64,000 nucleotides of DNA from Myxococcales bacterium (GTDB taxonomy: Bacteria > Myxococcota_A > Polyangia > Haliangiales > Haliangiaceae), in NCBI GenBank assembly GCA_016707895.1, contig JADJGV010000013.1, positions 186,001 to 250,000 of the forward strand, read 5' to 3'. The translations under genes were made by a program, and so were the position numbers. The notes below the pieces were generated by a model that did not search any database, was not told the origin of the DNA, and saw nothing but the letters and a program-made list of their open reading frames with translations. Within the stretch, counting starts at the first letter, position 1; every line of letters starts with the position of its first letter. Shown here piece after piece: positions 45,175 through 55,842 of the stretch.

Positions 45175-46271
45175 CCGGCGCGCTGGCGATCGCGCTGGCC
45201 GCCGGGCCGGCGCGCGCCGCGCCGGTGGTGGTGGTGGTCGACCCGCGCCCGGCGACCACGCCGGCCGACGCCGCCGCGCTGCGCGACGCGTTCGCGGCGG
45301 CGGCGCTCGCGCCGATCGACGGCGCGCGCGCGCAGGCCTGGGCCGGCCGCGGCGACGACGACCTCGCGCTCGACGCGGCGCTGGCCGAGGCCCAGGACGG
45401 CTTCGGGCAGCTCGACTGCGGACGCGCCCGGCCGTGGGCCGAGGCCGCGGCGCTGCTGGCGGCGGCGCGCACCGCCGCCGGCGTCGACGAGCGCGCCCGG
45501 GCCAGCCGCGCGTGGACCTACCTGCTCCTGTGCGCCGATCGCGACGGCGATCGGCCCGCGGCGCGCCACGCCGCCGATCGGGTGCGGGCGCTGGGCGGCA
45601 ACCCGGCGGTGACCGCCGACGTCTGGGCCCGCTACCCCGAGATCGACGCGGCGATCGATCGCGACATCGTGGCGATCACCGTGACCGGCCCGGCCGGCGC
45701 GGTCGTGACGCTGGACGATCAGCCGATCGGCGCGGCGCCGGCCACCGCGTTCGCCCACGCCGGCCGCCACCTGCTGGCGGCGCCAGGCGGCGCCACCTGG
45801 ATCACCGTGCAGGGCAAGCCGCTCACCGTCGAGGTGCCGGCGCTGCCGCCGCGCGATCCGGCGATCGCGGCGATCGCCGCGCTGGTCGCCGAGGCCGGCA
45901 GCGGCGTCGAGGCCACCCGGGCCGCGGCGATCGCGCTGGCCGCCGACGTCGAGCTGGTGGCGGTGCTCGAGGCCGACGGCCGGGTCGCGCTGTGGCAGCG
46001 GCGACGCTCGACGACCGTCGCGGTCGGCCGCGGCAGCGCCGCCGAGATGGTGGCGGCCGCCGGCCGCGCCCAGGCCGCCGCCCACGAGCGCGCGCCCGAT
46101 CCGACGTTGCCGCTGGTGCGCGAGCCGCGGACCAAGGCCAAGCCCGACCGCGACCCGACCCGCTGGTGGGTCTACGCCGCGATCGGCGGCGCGCTGGTCG
46201 CGGGCGCCGCGGCGATCTACGCCGCCGACGCCGGCGACGATCACCAGCGCTTCGAGCTGAGCTTCCCATGA
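45141..46271 (+). CDS. Secreted PEGA-like protein with C-terminal membrane anchor
   Basis: 376 residues from ATG 45141, inside the PilZ gene in another frame. A signal peptide ends ARAAP. The middle has a helical (TPR-like) part, then a short PEGA-like beta segment (about 175-235: VTGPAGAVVTLDDQPIG, GRHLLAAPG). A single membrane helix lies near 350-367. Such proteins in Myxococcota are envelope proteins of unknown role. The stop overlaps the peptidase gene (ATGA). Confidence 0.7.
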   Translation: MGAVQVLRVAVAGALAIALAAGPARAAPVVVVVDPRPATTPADAAALRDAFAAAALAPIDGARAQAWAGRGDDDLALDAALAEAQDGFGQLDCGRARPWAEAAALLAAARTAAGVDERARASRAWTYLLLCADRDGDRPAARHAADRVRALGGNPAVTADVWARYPEIDAAIDRDIVAITVTGPAGAVVTLDDQPIGAAPATAFAHAGRHLLAAPGGATWITVQGKPLTVEVPALPPRDPAIAAIAALVAEAGSGVEATRAAAIALAADVELVAVLEADGRVALWQRRRSTTVAVGRGSAAEMVAAAGRAQAAAHERAPDPTLPLVREPRTKAKPDRDPTRWWVYAAIGGALVAGAAAIYAADAGDDHQRFELSFP

Positions 46272-47350
46272 CCGGCCGGCGGCGCGCGGCGATCGCGGCG
46301 CTGGCGCTGGCGCTGGTGATCGCGCTGGCCGGCGACGCCGCGGCGACCCCGCGCTGGGGCGTGGTGATCGATCGCGGCCCGCTGCGGGTGTCGGCCGAGG
46401 CCGGCCTCGATCGCGACGCGCGCCGGGTCGCCGATCGCGCCGAGCGGTCGCTGACCCGCATCACCGCCGACCTGCCCGACCTGCCGCGGCCGGCGGTGAT
46501 CGACGTGCGCATCGTCCGCGACAGCGCCGATCTGGCCGACGCCGCGCCCGAGGGCCGCGGCGCGCCGCGCTGGGCCGCCGGCGTGGCCTACCCCGACGTG
46601 GGCGTGGTGGTGCTGGCGCTCGGCCGCGGCGGCCAGCGCTTCGACGTCGACAAGACGCTCGATCACGAGCTGGCCCACCTGGCGCTGGGCGCGGCGGTGC
46701 CGGGCGCGCCGCGCTGGCTGCACGAGGGCTTCGCCTGGCAGCACGCCGAGGATCTCGACGCCGCGCGCATCGAGACGCTGGCCGGCATGGCGTGGTTCGG
46801 CTCGGTGATCCCGATCGAGGAGCTGGAGTACGGCTTCCCCGCGGCCGAGGCGCCGGCGTCGCGCGCCTACGCCGAGAGCTACGACTTCGTCGGCTACCTG
46901 GCCCACCGCGGCCGCTACGCCGACCGCGACGACGACGGCAACCGCTACGCGTTCCAGGACTTCCTGCGCGAGCTGGGCCATGGCAAGTCGATGGACGAGG
47001 CCGCGCGCGCCGCGTTCGGCGCCGATCTGCAGGAGCTGTTCGGCGAGTGGAAGGCCGACCTGTCGCGGCGCTACCTGCTGATCCCGGCGACGGTGTTCGC
47101 GACCGGGCTGTGGCTCCTGGCCGCGCTGCTGTTGATGATCGGTTGGTGGCGGCGCCGCCGGCGCGCGCGCGCCACGCTCGCGCAGTGGGCCGCCGCCGAG
47201 GCGGCCGCCGACGCCGCCCGGACCGCGGTGCAGGCGCCGCCGGCCGCCCCGCCGTGGGGCGAGCCCGATCCGCTCGGCGAGCCCGACCGCGGCGACGACC
47301 GCGGCGACGACCGCGGCGACGACGATCCGCCGCCGCGCTGGATCAACTAA
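46268..47350 (+). CDS. Peptidase MA-like metalloprotease, membrane-anchored
   Basis: 360 residues. A signal peptide (ends DAAAT) is followed by an MA-type domain with DHELAHLALG (HExxH) and PRWLHEGFAWQHAE (third ligand region). A membrane helix lies near 280-300 with a cytosolic Arg-rich and Asp/Gly-rich tail. This is the gluzincin layout common in myxobacteria. It overlaps the preceding gene by four bases and ends 13 bases before the convergent histidine kinase gene, leaving no room for a separate terminator. Confidence 0.83.
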   Translation: MTGRRRAAIAALALALVIALAGDAAATPRWGVVIDRGPLRVSAEAGLDRDARRVADRAERSLTRITADLPDLPRPAVIDVRIVRDSADLADAAPEGRGAPRWAAGVAYPDVGVVVLALGRGGQRFDVDKTLDHELAHLALGAAVPGAPRWLHEGFAWQHAEDLDAARIETLAGMAWFGSVIPIEELEYGFPAAEAPASRAYAESYDFVGYLAHRGRYADRDDDGNRYAFQDFLRELGHGKSMDEAARAAFGADLQELFGEWKADLSRRYLLIPATVFATGLWLLAALLLMIGWWRRRRRARATLAQWAAAEAAADAARTAVQAPPAAPPWGEPDPLGEPDRGDDRGDDRGDDDPPPRWIN

Positions 47351-47363
47351 GGCGTCGCGCGCG

Positions 47364-48818
47364 CTAGTCCGCGGGCAGCACGATCGCGAACTCGGCCCCG
47401 CCGTCGGGGTGGTTGCGCACCTGCGCGTCGCCGCCGTGGGCCCGCGCGATGCCGCGCACGATCGCCAGCCCCAGCCCGGCCCCGCCGCGGCGATCGCGGC
47501 CCTGCCAGTAGCGATCGAAGAGGTGCGGCAGGGCGTCGGGTGCGATCCCCGGGCCGCGATCGCGCACCGTCAGCGCGACGCCGGCGCCATCGCGGCGCGC
47601 GCCGAGCTCGATGATCGGCGTGCCGCGGGCGTGGCGGAGAGCGTTGCCGATCAGGTTGGCGATCGCCTGCCCCAGCCGGTCGCGGTCGCCGCGCAGCGCC
47701 ACCAGCCCGTCCTCGATCACGACCAGCAGCGCGGTGCCGTCCTGGTGGGCCACCAGCTCGTGCTCGTGGGCCACGTGGCGCAGCATCGGCGCGACGTCGA
47801 ACGACCGCGCCTCGACTTGCAGGCCGCGCACCTCGAGCTGGTGGGCGAACAGCAGATCGCGGATCAGCCGCTCGGCGCGATCGACCGAGCGCTGGGCGGC
47901 GTCGATGATCCGCTCGCGGGTCGGCGGGTCGAGCGCGAGGTCGCGCAGGCCGTCGAGGGCGACGCCGATCGCGCTGAGCGGCCCGCGCATGTCGTGCGAG
48001 ACGATCGCCAGCACGTCCTCGCGCGCCTGCGCCGCCCGCTCGGCGCTGCGCCGCGCGACCACCTCGGCGGTGACGTCGTCGATCACCAGCACCGCGACCC
48101 GCCGGTCGGCCAGCGCGATCGTCGTCGCGGCGATCCGCACCTCGCGATCGCCGTGGGCGACCGCGGCGGGCGCCACCGCGGCCCCGGTCGCGCTGGCCGC
48201 CGCGAGCACCTGGCGGGCCAGCGCCACCGCCGGCGCGGCGGCCCCGGTCGACAGCCGGGCGCCCCGCGGGCCGACCACGACCTCGGCCGGATCGTTGGCC
48301 ACCAGCACGCGATCGGCGTCGGCGTCGAACACCGCCACGCCGGTCGGCAGGTGGGTCACGACCGCGTGCAGCAGCTGGCGCTCGAGCGCGAGCGCGTCGC
48401 GATCACGCCGGGCCTCTTGCTCGGCGCGCCCCAGCCGCACCACGGCGCGCAGCCGGCGCGCCAGCCGCGCCGGCGACAGCTCCAGCTTCGACAAGAAGTC
48501 GCAGGCGCCAGCGGCGACGCCGGCCGCCCCGACCTCGTCGTCCGGGCCGGTGACGCACAGGATCGGCGTCGGCAGCGCGGCGGCCCGGATGCGCACGATC
48601 ACCTCGACCGCGGTCTCGCCCGGCAGGTGGTGATCGAGGATCACGCAGTCGTAGGCGACGGCGACGAGCCGCGCGACCACGTCGCGGGCGTGGTCGACCT
48701 CGTCGATCGCGCCGGGCACGGCCGCGGCGATCAGGTGGCGTCGGATCGCCGTCCGATCGACCTCGTCGTCGTCGATCACCAGCAGGCGCAGCGGCGTGTC
48801 GAACGCGAACGGGCTCAT
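47364..48818 (-). CDS. Hybrid histidine kinase with N-terminal receiver domain
   Basis: 484 residues from ATG 48818. An N-terminal receiver (about 10-125) has the acidic pair DDD near 16-18, phospho-acceptor Asp62 and Lys111. A PAS-like segment (about 145-250) follows, then HisKA with His275 in IVSHDMRGP, and an ATPase domain with N box NLIGNALRHA, RDRGPGIAP and GGAGLGLAIV. No membrane segment, so it is a cytosolic kinase receiving phosphate or signal from elsewhere. The neighbouring NtrC-type regulator is a likely but unproven partner. Confidence 0.9.
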   Translation of the reverse strand: MSPFAFDTPLRLLVIDDDEVDRTAIRRHLIAAAVPGAIDEVDHARDVVARLVAVAYDCVILDHHLPGETAVEVIVRIRAAALPTPILCVTGPDDEVGAAGVAAGACDFLSKLELSPARLARRLRAVVRLGRAEQEARRDRDALALERQLLHAVVTHLPTGVAVFDADADRVLVANDPAEVVVGPRGARLSTGAAAPAVALARQVLAAASATGAAVAPAAVAHGDREVRIAATTIALADRRVAVLVIDDVTAEVVARRSAERAAQAREDVLAIVSHDMRGPLSAIGVALDGLRDLALDPPTRERIIDAAQRSVDRAERLIRDLLFAHQLEVRGLQVEARSFDVAPMLRHVAHEHELVAHQDGTALLVVIEDGLVALRGDRDRLGQAIANLIGNALRHARGTPIIELGARRDGAGVALTVRDRGPGIAPDALPHLFDRYWQGRDRRGGAGLGLAIVRGIARAHGGDAQVRNHPDGGAEFAIVLPAD

Positions 48819-48960
48819 GGCCGCAGCCCCGACGCGAGCGTGTCCATGGTTGCGGGGAGCTACAAGCCTTGTGCCAACCACCGCCCCTCGCCACGCCGCC
48901 CCGCGCTGCCCTGCCCGGGCGCCGCCGCGCGCTGTGGCGCCAGCGCACACCTGCAGGCGG

Positions 48961-50322
<1,362 letters not shown>

Positions 50323-50376
50323 CGCCTGGCACCCTAGCACGGCGCGCCGTCGACGCCGCCCGCCGACCGGCCGCGC

Positions 50377-53300
50377 TCACACCGAGCGCGACACGAAGAC
50401 GAAGTCGCTGGGCGGCTCGAAGCGGTAGCCGTCCTCGGTGACGCGGATGATCTCGGCGCCGTCCTCGCCGAGCAGGCGGCGGATGCGCATGATGTTGGTG
50501 AACAGCGCGGCATCGTGACGCAGCGGGTGGTACGCGACGTTCCACACCGACTGCACGATGTCCTCCTTGGAGAAGGTCTTGCCCGGCGCGGCGGCGAACA
50601 GGAACAGCAGCTTCTTGAGCAGGCTGCGCCGCCGCAGATCGGCCAGCTCGGTGCCGCGCCGCCAGATCGTCTCGCGCACGCCGTCGACCGCCAGCGTGCG
50701 GGCCGGCAGGCGCAGCACCTCGGGGTCGGCGTCGGCCAGCTCGCCGATCGCGCCGGTGGCGTCGACGACGCGGAACGGCCGCACCGCGGTCAGGCCGAGA
50801 TCGGTCAAGAGGCGCTGGGCGGCGTCGAGCGCCTGCGGCGTCATCGCCGCCGCGGCGCCGCTGGCCGCGCCCGAGTCGAGGTCGGTGCCGGCGAGGCTGT
50901 CGAGGGCGGTGGTCGCGGCCAGGCGCTCGACCGGCAGGCCGGCCCGCTGCGCCAGCTCGAGCGCGTCGCGCGCGTAGATCGCGGCGGCCGCGGGATCGTC
51001 GTCGTCGCGGGCCAGCGACGCCAGCGCGAGCAGCGCGTGGCAGCGCGGGCGCACCAGCCCGGCGGCGGCGGCCTCGCGCGCGGCGCGGCTGGCCTGGGCC
51101 CGGGCCCCGGCGCGCTCGCCCTTGGCCAGCTCGAGGCGGCAGCCGATCACCAGCGCCTCGGCGAGATCGGCGGCGCGCCCGGCCCGCTCGGCGGCGGCGG
51201 CGACCCGGCGCGACGCCGCCAGCGCGCGGCCGATGTCGCCGGCCACGGTCGCGACCCGCGCCTCGCACAGATCGCGGGCCAGCTCGTCGTCGGCCGGCGT
51301 CACGTCGCGCGCGGCGTCGATCGCGCCGGCGCGCTGCCCGGCGGCGGCGCGGGCCTCGGCGGCCAGCTGCGCGGCGCGCACCCGGGCCCGGGCCGGCAGC
51401 GCCGTCGAGCCGGCCAGGCGATCGAGCACCGGCCGCGCGCGGTCGAGGCGCACCTCGGCGAGATCGACCGCGGCCAGCAGCAGCTCGGCGCGCTCGGCCA
51501 GCGCGGTGAGGCGGGCCCGGGTCAGCGGCCCGCGCGCGGCCTGGGCCAGCTCGGCGGCCCGGGCGATGTCGCCGCGGCCCAGCTCGAGGTCGGCGGTGTC
51601 GAGCTCGGCCTTGAGCGCGCCCAGCTCGTCGCCGCGGGCCCGGCGCGCGCGGACCAGCCCGTTGCTGCGGGCGATCGCGCCTTCGCGATCGCCGCGCAGC
51701 ACGTCGAGCGCGATCCGGCTGGCGGCGATCTCCTCGGCCACCGCGACCGCGTCGAGGCTGCCGGCGCGAGCGCGCACGTCGTCGAGCGCGGCCCGGGCCT
51801 CGGCCAGCCGGCCCTCGAGCGCCAGCGACGTGACGCGCCGGGCCTCGATGACGATCGCCAGCTCCTCGCTGGCCGGCCCGGCGGCCAGCGCGCCGGCGGC
51901 GCGGGTCAGCGCGGCGCGCACCGCGGACGGCTGCGCGTCGTGATCCTCGACGGCGGCCAGCGCCACCAGCAGCCCCGCCCGGGCCTCGGCGCCGACCGGC
52001 TCGTGCAGCGTGTCCTCGACGCGGGCCCGGGCCGACGCCGCGTCGCCGCGCGCCAGATCCAGCTCCACCAGCCGGGCGATCGCGCGGGCCCGCTCGAGCT
52101 GCGCGTCGGCGAGGATCGGCGACGCCGCCACCAGCGCCTCGAGCCCGGCGGCGGCGGCGTCGACGTCGAGCGCGGCCAGCTGCAGCTCGGCCACCAGCAC
52201 CGGGCGCACGCCGGTGGCGCCGGCGGCGATCCGCTCGGCGGCCTCGGCGACCCGGCCGGCGCGCGCCGCCAGCTCGACCTGCAGCGCGGCCAGCCCGGGC
52301 GCCGCGTGGGCGCCGATCGCGGCGATCACCGACTCCAGCTCGCCGCCGGCGCCGCGGCGGGCCGCGGCCGCGGCCTCGCGCTCGATCATCGCCACCGCGG
52401 CGGCGACGTCGCCCGCGGCCAGCCAGTGCAGCGCCGCCTCGCGGACCCGATCGACGTGATCGAGCGCGCCGACCGCGGCGCCGGCGCGGGCCCCGGGCGC
52501 CAGCAGCTCGGCCGCGGCCCGCTCGAGCGCGGTGCGCTCGCCGACCTCGAGCGCGCCCAGCACCTGGCTCTCGGACTGCTCGTGGATCCACACCCGGCCG
52601 GCGGCGTCGCCGTCGACCAGCTGCCGCGCGACCAGCTCGGCCAGCGCGGCCTCGAGATCGACCGCCGGCGCCAGCGCGGCGATCGCGGCCGGCTCGACCG
52701 GCGTGCGCAGCACCGCCAGCGCCGCGACCGTTGCCCGCGCCGCCGGGGACAGCGCGGCCAGGCTCCAGGCGTCGGCGCCGAACCGCGCGCGCGCGTACTC
52801 GCCGCGCAGCGCCAGCGGCAACCCGCGCGTGCGCAAGCGCGCCGGGCCGACCGCGCCGGCCGCCCCGCCGCGCAGCTCGAGCTCGGCCCACAGCGCGGCC
52901 GCGCCGGCGTCGTCGAGGCCGCCCAGCTCGAGGTCCGTGTGGTCGAGGTCGGGCGGGACCTGCGGCCGCTCGCGGGCCAGCACCAAGAGCCGGCCCAGCG
53001 CGCCCGGCGGCGGCGTCAGGTCGGCGATCAGCCGCGCCGCCTCGTCGGCGACGACGTGGTGCAGATCGTCGAGCACCAGCAGCCGCACCTCCGACGCGAG
53101 CAGCTCGGTGGCGCCGCCCGGCGCGCAGCGCAGCCGCCGCTCGGCCCGGGCCCGCACCGCCGCGGCCCGCTCGCCGGGGTAGCAGGCGACCACCGTGGCC
53201 TCGACCTCGAGGGCCGCGGCCAGCCGCTCGGCCAGCACGGTCTTGCCGGCCCCCGGCGGCCCGTGGACGATCGCCACCGGCGCGATCGTCAGGGATTCCC

Positions 53301-53394
53301 GCAGCGCCGCCAGCTCGGACTCGCGGCCGACGAACAGCGGGACCGCCGCGGCGATCCGCGCGGGAGGCTTCAGGGTCGCGCGACGACGGGACAT
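50377..53394 (-). CDS. STAND-type ATPase regulator with TPR region and C-terminal winged helix
   Basis: 1005 residues from ATG 53394. The NTPase has LFVGRESEL and Walker A GPPGAGKTVL (45-54) with LLVLDDLHH as Walker B. About 600 Ala-rich residues of TPR-like helices follow. The last 100 residues form an OmpR/PhoB-type winged helix (KTFSKEDIVQSVW, RIRRLLGEDG, VTEDGYRFEPP). MalT/AfsR-like proteins have similar parts, but here the DNA-binding domain is C-terminal and OmpR-like. It probably activates genes on ligand-driven oligomerisation. A GTG at 53478 would add 28 Arg-rich residues. Confidence 0.85.
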   Translation of the reverse strand: MSRRRATLKPPARIAAAVPLFVGRESELAALRESLTIAPVAIVHGPPGAGKTVLAERLAAALEVEATVVACYPGERAAAVRARAERRLRCAPGGATELLASEVRLLVLDDLHHVVADEAARLIADLTPPPGALGRLLVLARERPQVPPDLDHTDLELGGLDDAGAAALWAELELRGGAAGAVGPARLRTRGLPLALRGEYARARFGADAWSLAALSPAARATVAALAVLRTPVEPAAIAALAPAVDLEAALAELVARQLVDGDAAGRVWIHEQSESQVLGALEVGERTALERAAAELLAPGARAGAAVGALDHVDRVREAALHWLAAGDVAAAVAMIEREAAAAARRGAGGELESVIAAIGAHAAPGLAALQVELAARAGRVAEAAERIAAGATGVRPVLVAELQLAALDVDAAAAGLEALVAASPILADAQLERARAIARLVELDLARGDAASARARVEDTLHEPVGAEARAGLLVALAAVEDHDAQPSAVRAALTRAAGALAAGPASEELAIVIEARRVTSLALEGRLAEARAALDDVRARAGSLDAVAVAEEIAASRIALDVLRGDREGAIARSNGLVRARRARGDELGALKAELDTADLELGRGDIARAAELAQAARGPLTRARLTALAERAELLLAAVDLAEVRLDRARPVLDRLAGSTALPARARVRAAQLAAEARAAAGQRAGAIDAARDVTPADDELARDLCEARVATVAGDIGRALAASRRVAAAAERAGRAADLAEALVIGCRLELAKGERAGARAQASRAAREAAAAGLVRPRCHALLALASLARDDDDPAAAAIYARDALELAQRAGLPVERLAATTALDSLAGTDLDSGAASGAAAAMTPQALDAAQRLLTDLGLTAVRPFRVVDATGAIGELADADPEVLRLPARTLAVDGVRETIWRRGTELADLRRRSLLKKLLFLFAAAPGKTFSKEDIVQSVWNVAYHPLRHDAALFTNIMRIRRLLGEDGAEIIRVTEDGYRFEPPSDFVFVSRSV

Positions 53395-53578
53395 CGGGCG
53401 GTCGTGTCGCAAGGCGCGTGCCCGCCCAGCCGCGCGGCGCGATCGCCGCAACCGCGTGACTTCGGTCGGCGGGCTCACGATCCCCCCAGGCGACTGAGAC
53501 GATCGCGCCTCGACCGCGACCGGCGCCGGGGTGTTTTGCCCCGCCCCGGGACGTCGCAGGTCAGGGCCCCGGCGGCCC

Positions 53579-55045
53579 CTACTTCGCGGCCAGCGCCAGC
53601 AGGGCGTCGACCGCCGCCGACAGCGGCACCGCGGTGGCGCTCGGCTGCTGCAAGAACGCGTCGATGCCGGGCATCCGCGCCACCGCCTGGTCGAGCGCGC
53701 GATCGCCGCCCGGCTTGTAGGCGCCCACCGCCAGCAGGTCGCGGTGCTCCTCGTGGATCGCCAGGTGGCGGCGCACCACCGCCGCCGCCGCTTGCTGGGC
53801 GGGGGTGGCCAGCGCCGGGAACGCCCGCGACACGCTGCCGACGACGTCGATCGGCGGGAAGTGGCCGCGCCCGGCGAGGCGGCGATCGAGCACCAGGTGG
53901 CCGTCGAGGATGCCGCGCACCTCGTCGGCGATCGGCTCGTCGAGGTCGTTGCCCGCGACCAGCACGGTGTAGATCGCGGTGATGCTGCCGACCGGCGCGG
54001 TGCCGGCGCGCTCGCACAGCCGCGGCAGCAGCGCGAACACGCTCGGCGGGTAGCCGTGGCGCGCCGGCGGCTCGCCCACCGACAGCCCGACCTCGCGCTG
54101 GGCCCGCGCCACCCGGGTCAGCGAGTCGACCAGGAGCAGCACGTCCTGGCCCTGATCGCGGAAGTGCTCGGCGACCGCGGTGGCGGTGAACGCGGCCCGC
54201 ACCCGGCACAGGCTGGGCGCGTCGCTCTCGGCGCACACCACGACGGTGCGCCCGCGCGCCGGGCCCAGCTTCTCGAGCCAGTCGCCCAGCTCGCGGCCGC
54301 GCTCGCCGACCAGCCCGAGCACGATCACGTCGGCCTCGGCCGAGCGCGCGATCTGCGCCAGCAGCGTCGACTTGCCGACGCCGGCGGCGGCGAACAGCCC
54401 GACCCGCTGGCCGCGGCCCAGCGTGCACAGCCCGTCGATCGCGCGCACGCCGGTCGACAGCGGCCGCGCGATCGGCCGCCGCGCCACCGCCGCCGGCGCC
54501 GGTCGATCCAGCGGCCACGGCGCCGCCGCGACCGGCCCGCCGTCGAGCGGCTGGCCGACGCCGTCGATCACCCGACCCAGGAGCGCCGGCCCGCACGGGA
54601 ACGTCAGCGGCCCGCCGGTGGCGATCACTGCCGCGCCCGGGCCGACGCCGGCCAGCTCGCCCAGCGGCATCAGCACGACGGTGTCATCGCTGAAGCCGAC
54701 CACCTCGGCCTGCAGGCGCGCGGTGGCGCCGGTCCACGCCGCCCGCTCGATCGCGACCACCTCGCCGACGGTGACGCCCGGGCAGCGGGCGCGCACGGTG
54801 AGCCCGGTCAGCTCGGTGACCTGGCCGCCGGCGGCGGGCAGCCCGGCCAGCGCCCGCACCCGGGCGGCCTCGGCGCGCGCGGCGTCGGCCTCGGCGCGGG
54901 CCCGGGCCAGGTCGCGGGCGGCGTCGGCGCGCGCCGTCGCCAGCTCGCCGCGCACCCGCTCGGCCTCGGCCGCCGCGGCGGCGCGCACCGCCCGCGCCTC
55001 GACCTCGGCGTCGAAGACCTGGCCGTCGAGGATCCGCACGGTCAC
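53579..55045 (-). CDS. FliI/SctN-type (type III secretion) ATPase with FliH-like N-terminus
   Basis: 488 residues from GTG 55045. Residues 1-66 begin VRILDGQVFDAEVEARAV and run into an Ala/Arg/Glu coiled coil, as in the N-terminus of FliH/SctL stator proteins. The rest is a complete FliI/SctN ATPase: beta-barrel (about 75-150), Walker A AAAGVGKST near 218-227, GLVGERGRE, Walker B VLLLVDSLTR and GYPPSVFALLPRL. In type III export it unfolds and feeds substrates. No flagellar or injectisome genes are in the window. The start overlaps the gene upstream (GTGA). Confidence 0.88.
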   Translation of the reverse strand: MTVRILDGQVFDAEVEARAVRAAAAAEAERVRGELATARADAARDLARARAEADAARAEAARVRALAGLPAAGGQVTELTGLTVRARCPGVTVGEVVAIERAAWTGATARLQAEVVGFSDDTVVLMPLGELAGVGPGAAVIATGGPLTFPCGPALLGRVIDGVGQPLDGGPVAAAPWPLDRPAPAAVARRPIARPLSTGVRAIDGLCTLGRGQRVGLFAAAGVGKSTLLAQIARSAEADVIVLGLVGERGRELGDWLEKLGPARGRTVVVCAESDAPSLCRVRAAFTATAVAEHFRDQGQDVLLLVDSLTRVARAQREVGLSVGEPPARHGYPPSVFALLPRLCERAGTAPVGSITAIYTVLVAGNDLDEPIADEVRGILDGHLVLDRRLAGRGHFPPIDVVGSVSRAFPALATPAQQAAAAVVRRHLAIHEEHRDLLAVGAYKPGGDRALDQAVARMPGIDAFLQQPSATAVPLSAAVDALLALAAK

Positions 55046-55842
55046 GGCCCGACGCTACCATGGTCGATCGCGCGGCGGATCTCGACCGCGTCGACGCCGT
55101 CGGCGCCGTCGGCGAACCGCCCGCGCAGCTCGGCGAGCACCGTCTGGCCCAGCGCCCGCGGCAGCCGCTGGGCCAGCTGCCGATCGAGATCGCCGGCCCG
55201 CCGCACCGCGGGCGCCAGCGCCCGCGCGCCGACCGCCAGCGCCGCCAGCGGATCGCTCCAGCCCAGGCCGCCGGTGCGCGCCGCCGCCGCGCGCCGGCTG
55301 CCGAGCTGCGCCGCCGCCGCGTCGCCCAGCGTCTTGACCGCCGCCACCTCGCCGCTGAGCTCGCCGCCCCACGGCAGCCGCCGCGCCACCGCCGCCTGCT
55401 CGAGCGCGCTGGCGCCGGCGATCGCGTGGGCCAGCTGGCGACGGCCGATCGCGATCAGCGTGCGCGACAGCGCGCGCGCCGGCAGCCGCGGCAGCTCGGC
55501 CAGCGTCCGCGCCGGGCCCGGCTCGGGCATCGGCGCGAGGTGGCCCAGGCAGCGCTGCGCCAGCCACACCGCCGCCGGGTCCTCGCGATCGCTCAGCACG
55601 ATCGCGCGGGCGGCGACGTCGAGCTCGGCGCAGGCGTCGTCGAGCCAGCTGGGATCGCAGTGGCGCCAGCCGTGCGGCCGGGCCGCCGCGACCGCCGCCC
55701 GATCGAGCGGCGCGCCGGCGTCGAGCAGCGCCCGCGCCGCCGCGGCGTCGTCGCTGGCCAGGTGGGCGAGCGCCGCGACCCGATCGCCCGCGCGCGCGGC
55801 GATCGCCAGCGCCAGCGCCACCTGCGCCGGCGGCGCGGTCAC
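55042..55842 (-). CDS. Uncharacterised protein of the SctN operon
   Basis: 266 residues from GTG 55842, overlapping both neighbours by four bases. I do not recognise a domain. It is Ala/Arg/Leu-rich and helical, with a central SRTLIAIGRRQLAHAIA segment and a Trp-containing LPWGGEL; the N-terminal 90 residues include a WRHCDPSWLDDAC stretch. No signal peptide or membrane helix. Position directly before a FliI/SctN ATPase suggests a cytosolic export component such as a SctK- or FliG-like protein, but sequence support for that is weak. Confidence 0.65.
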   Translation of the reverse strand: MTAPPAQVALALAIAARAGDRVAALAHLASDDAAAARALLDAGAPLDRAAVAAARPHGWRHCDPSWLDDACAELDVAARAIVLSDREDPAAVWLAQRCLGHLAPMPEPGPARTLAELPRLPARALSRTLIAIGRRQLAHAIAGASALEQAAVARRLPWGGELSGEVAAVKTLGDAAAAQLGSRRAAAARTGGLGWSDPLAALAVGARALAPAVRRAGDLDRQLAQRLPRALGQTVLAELRGRFADGADGVDAVEIRRAIDHGSVGP

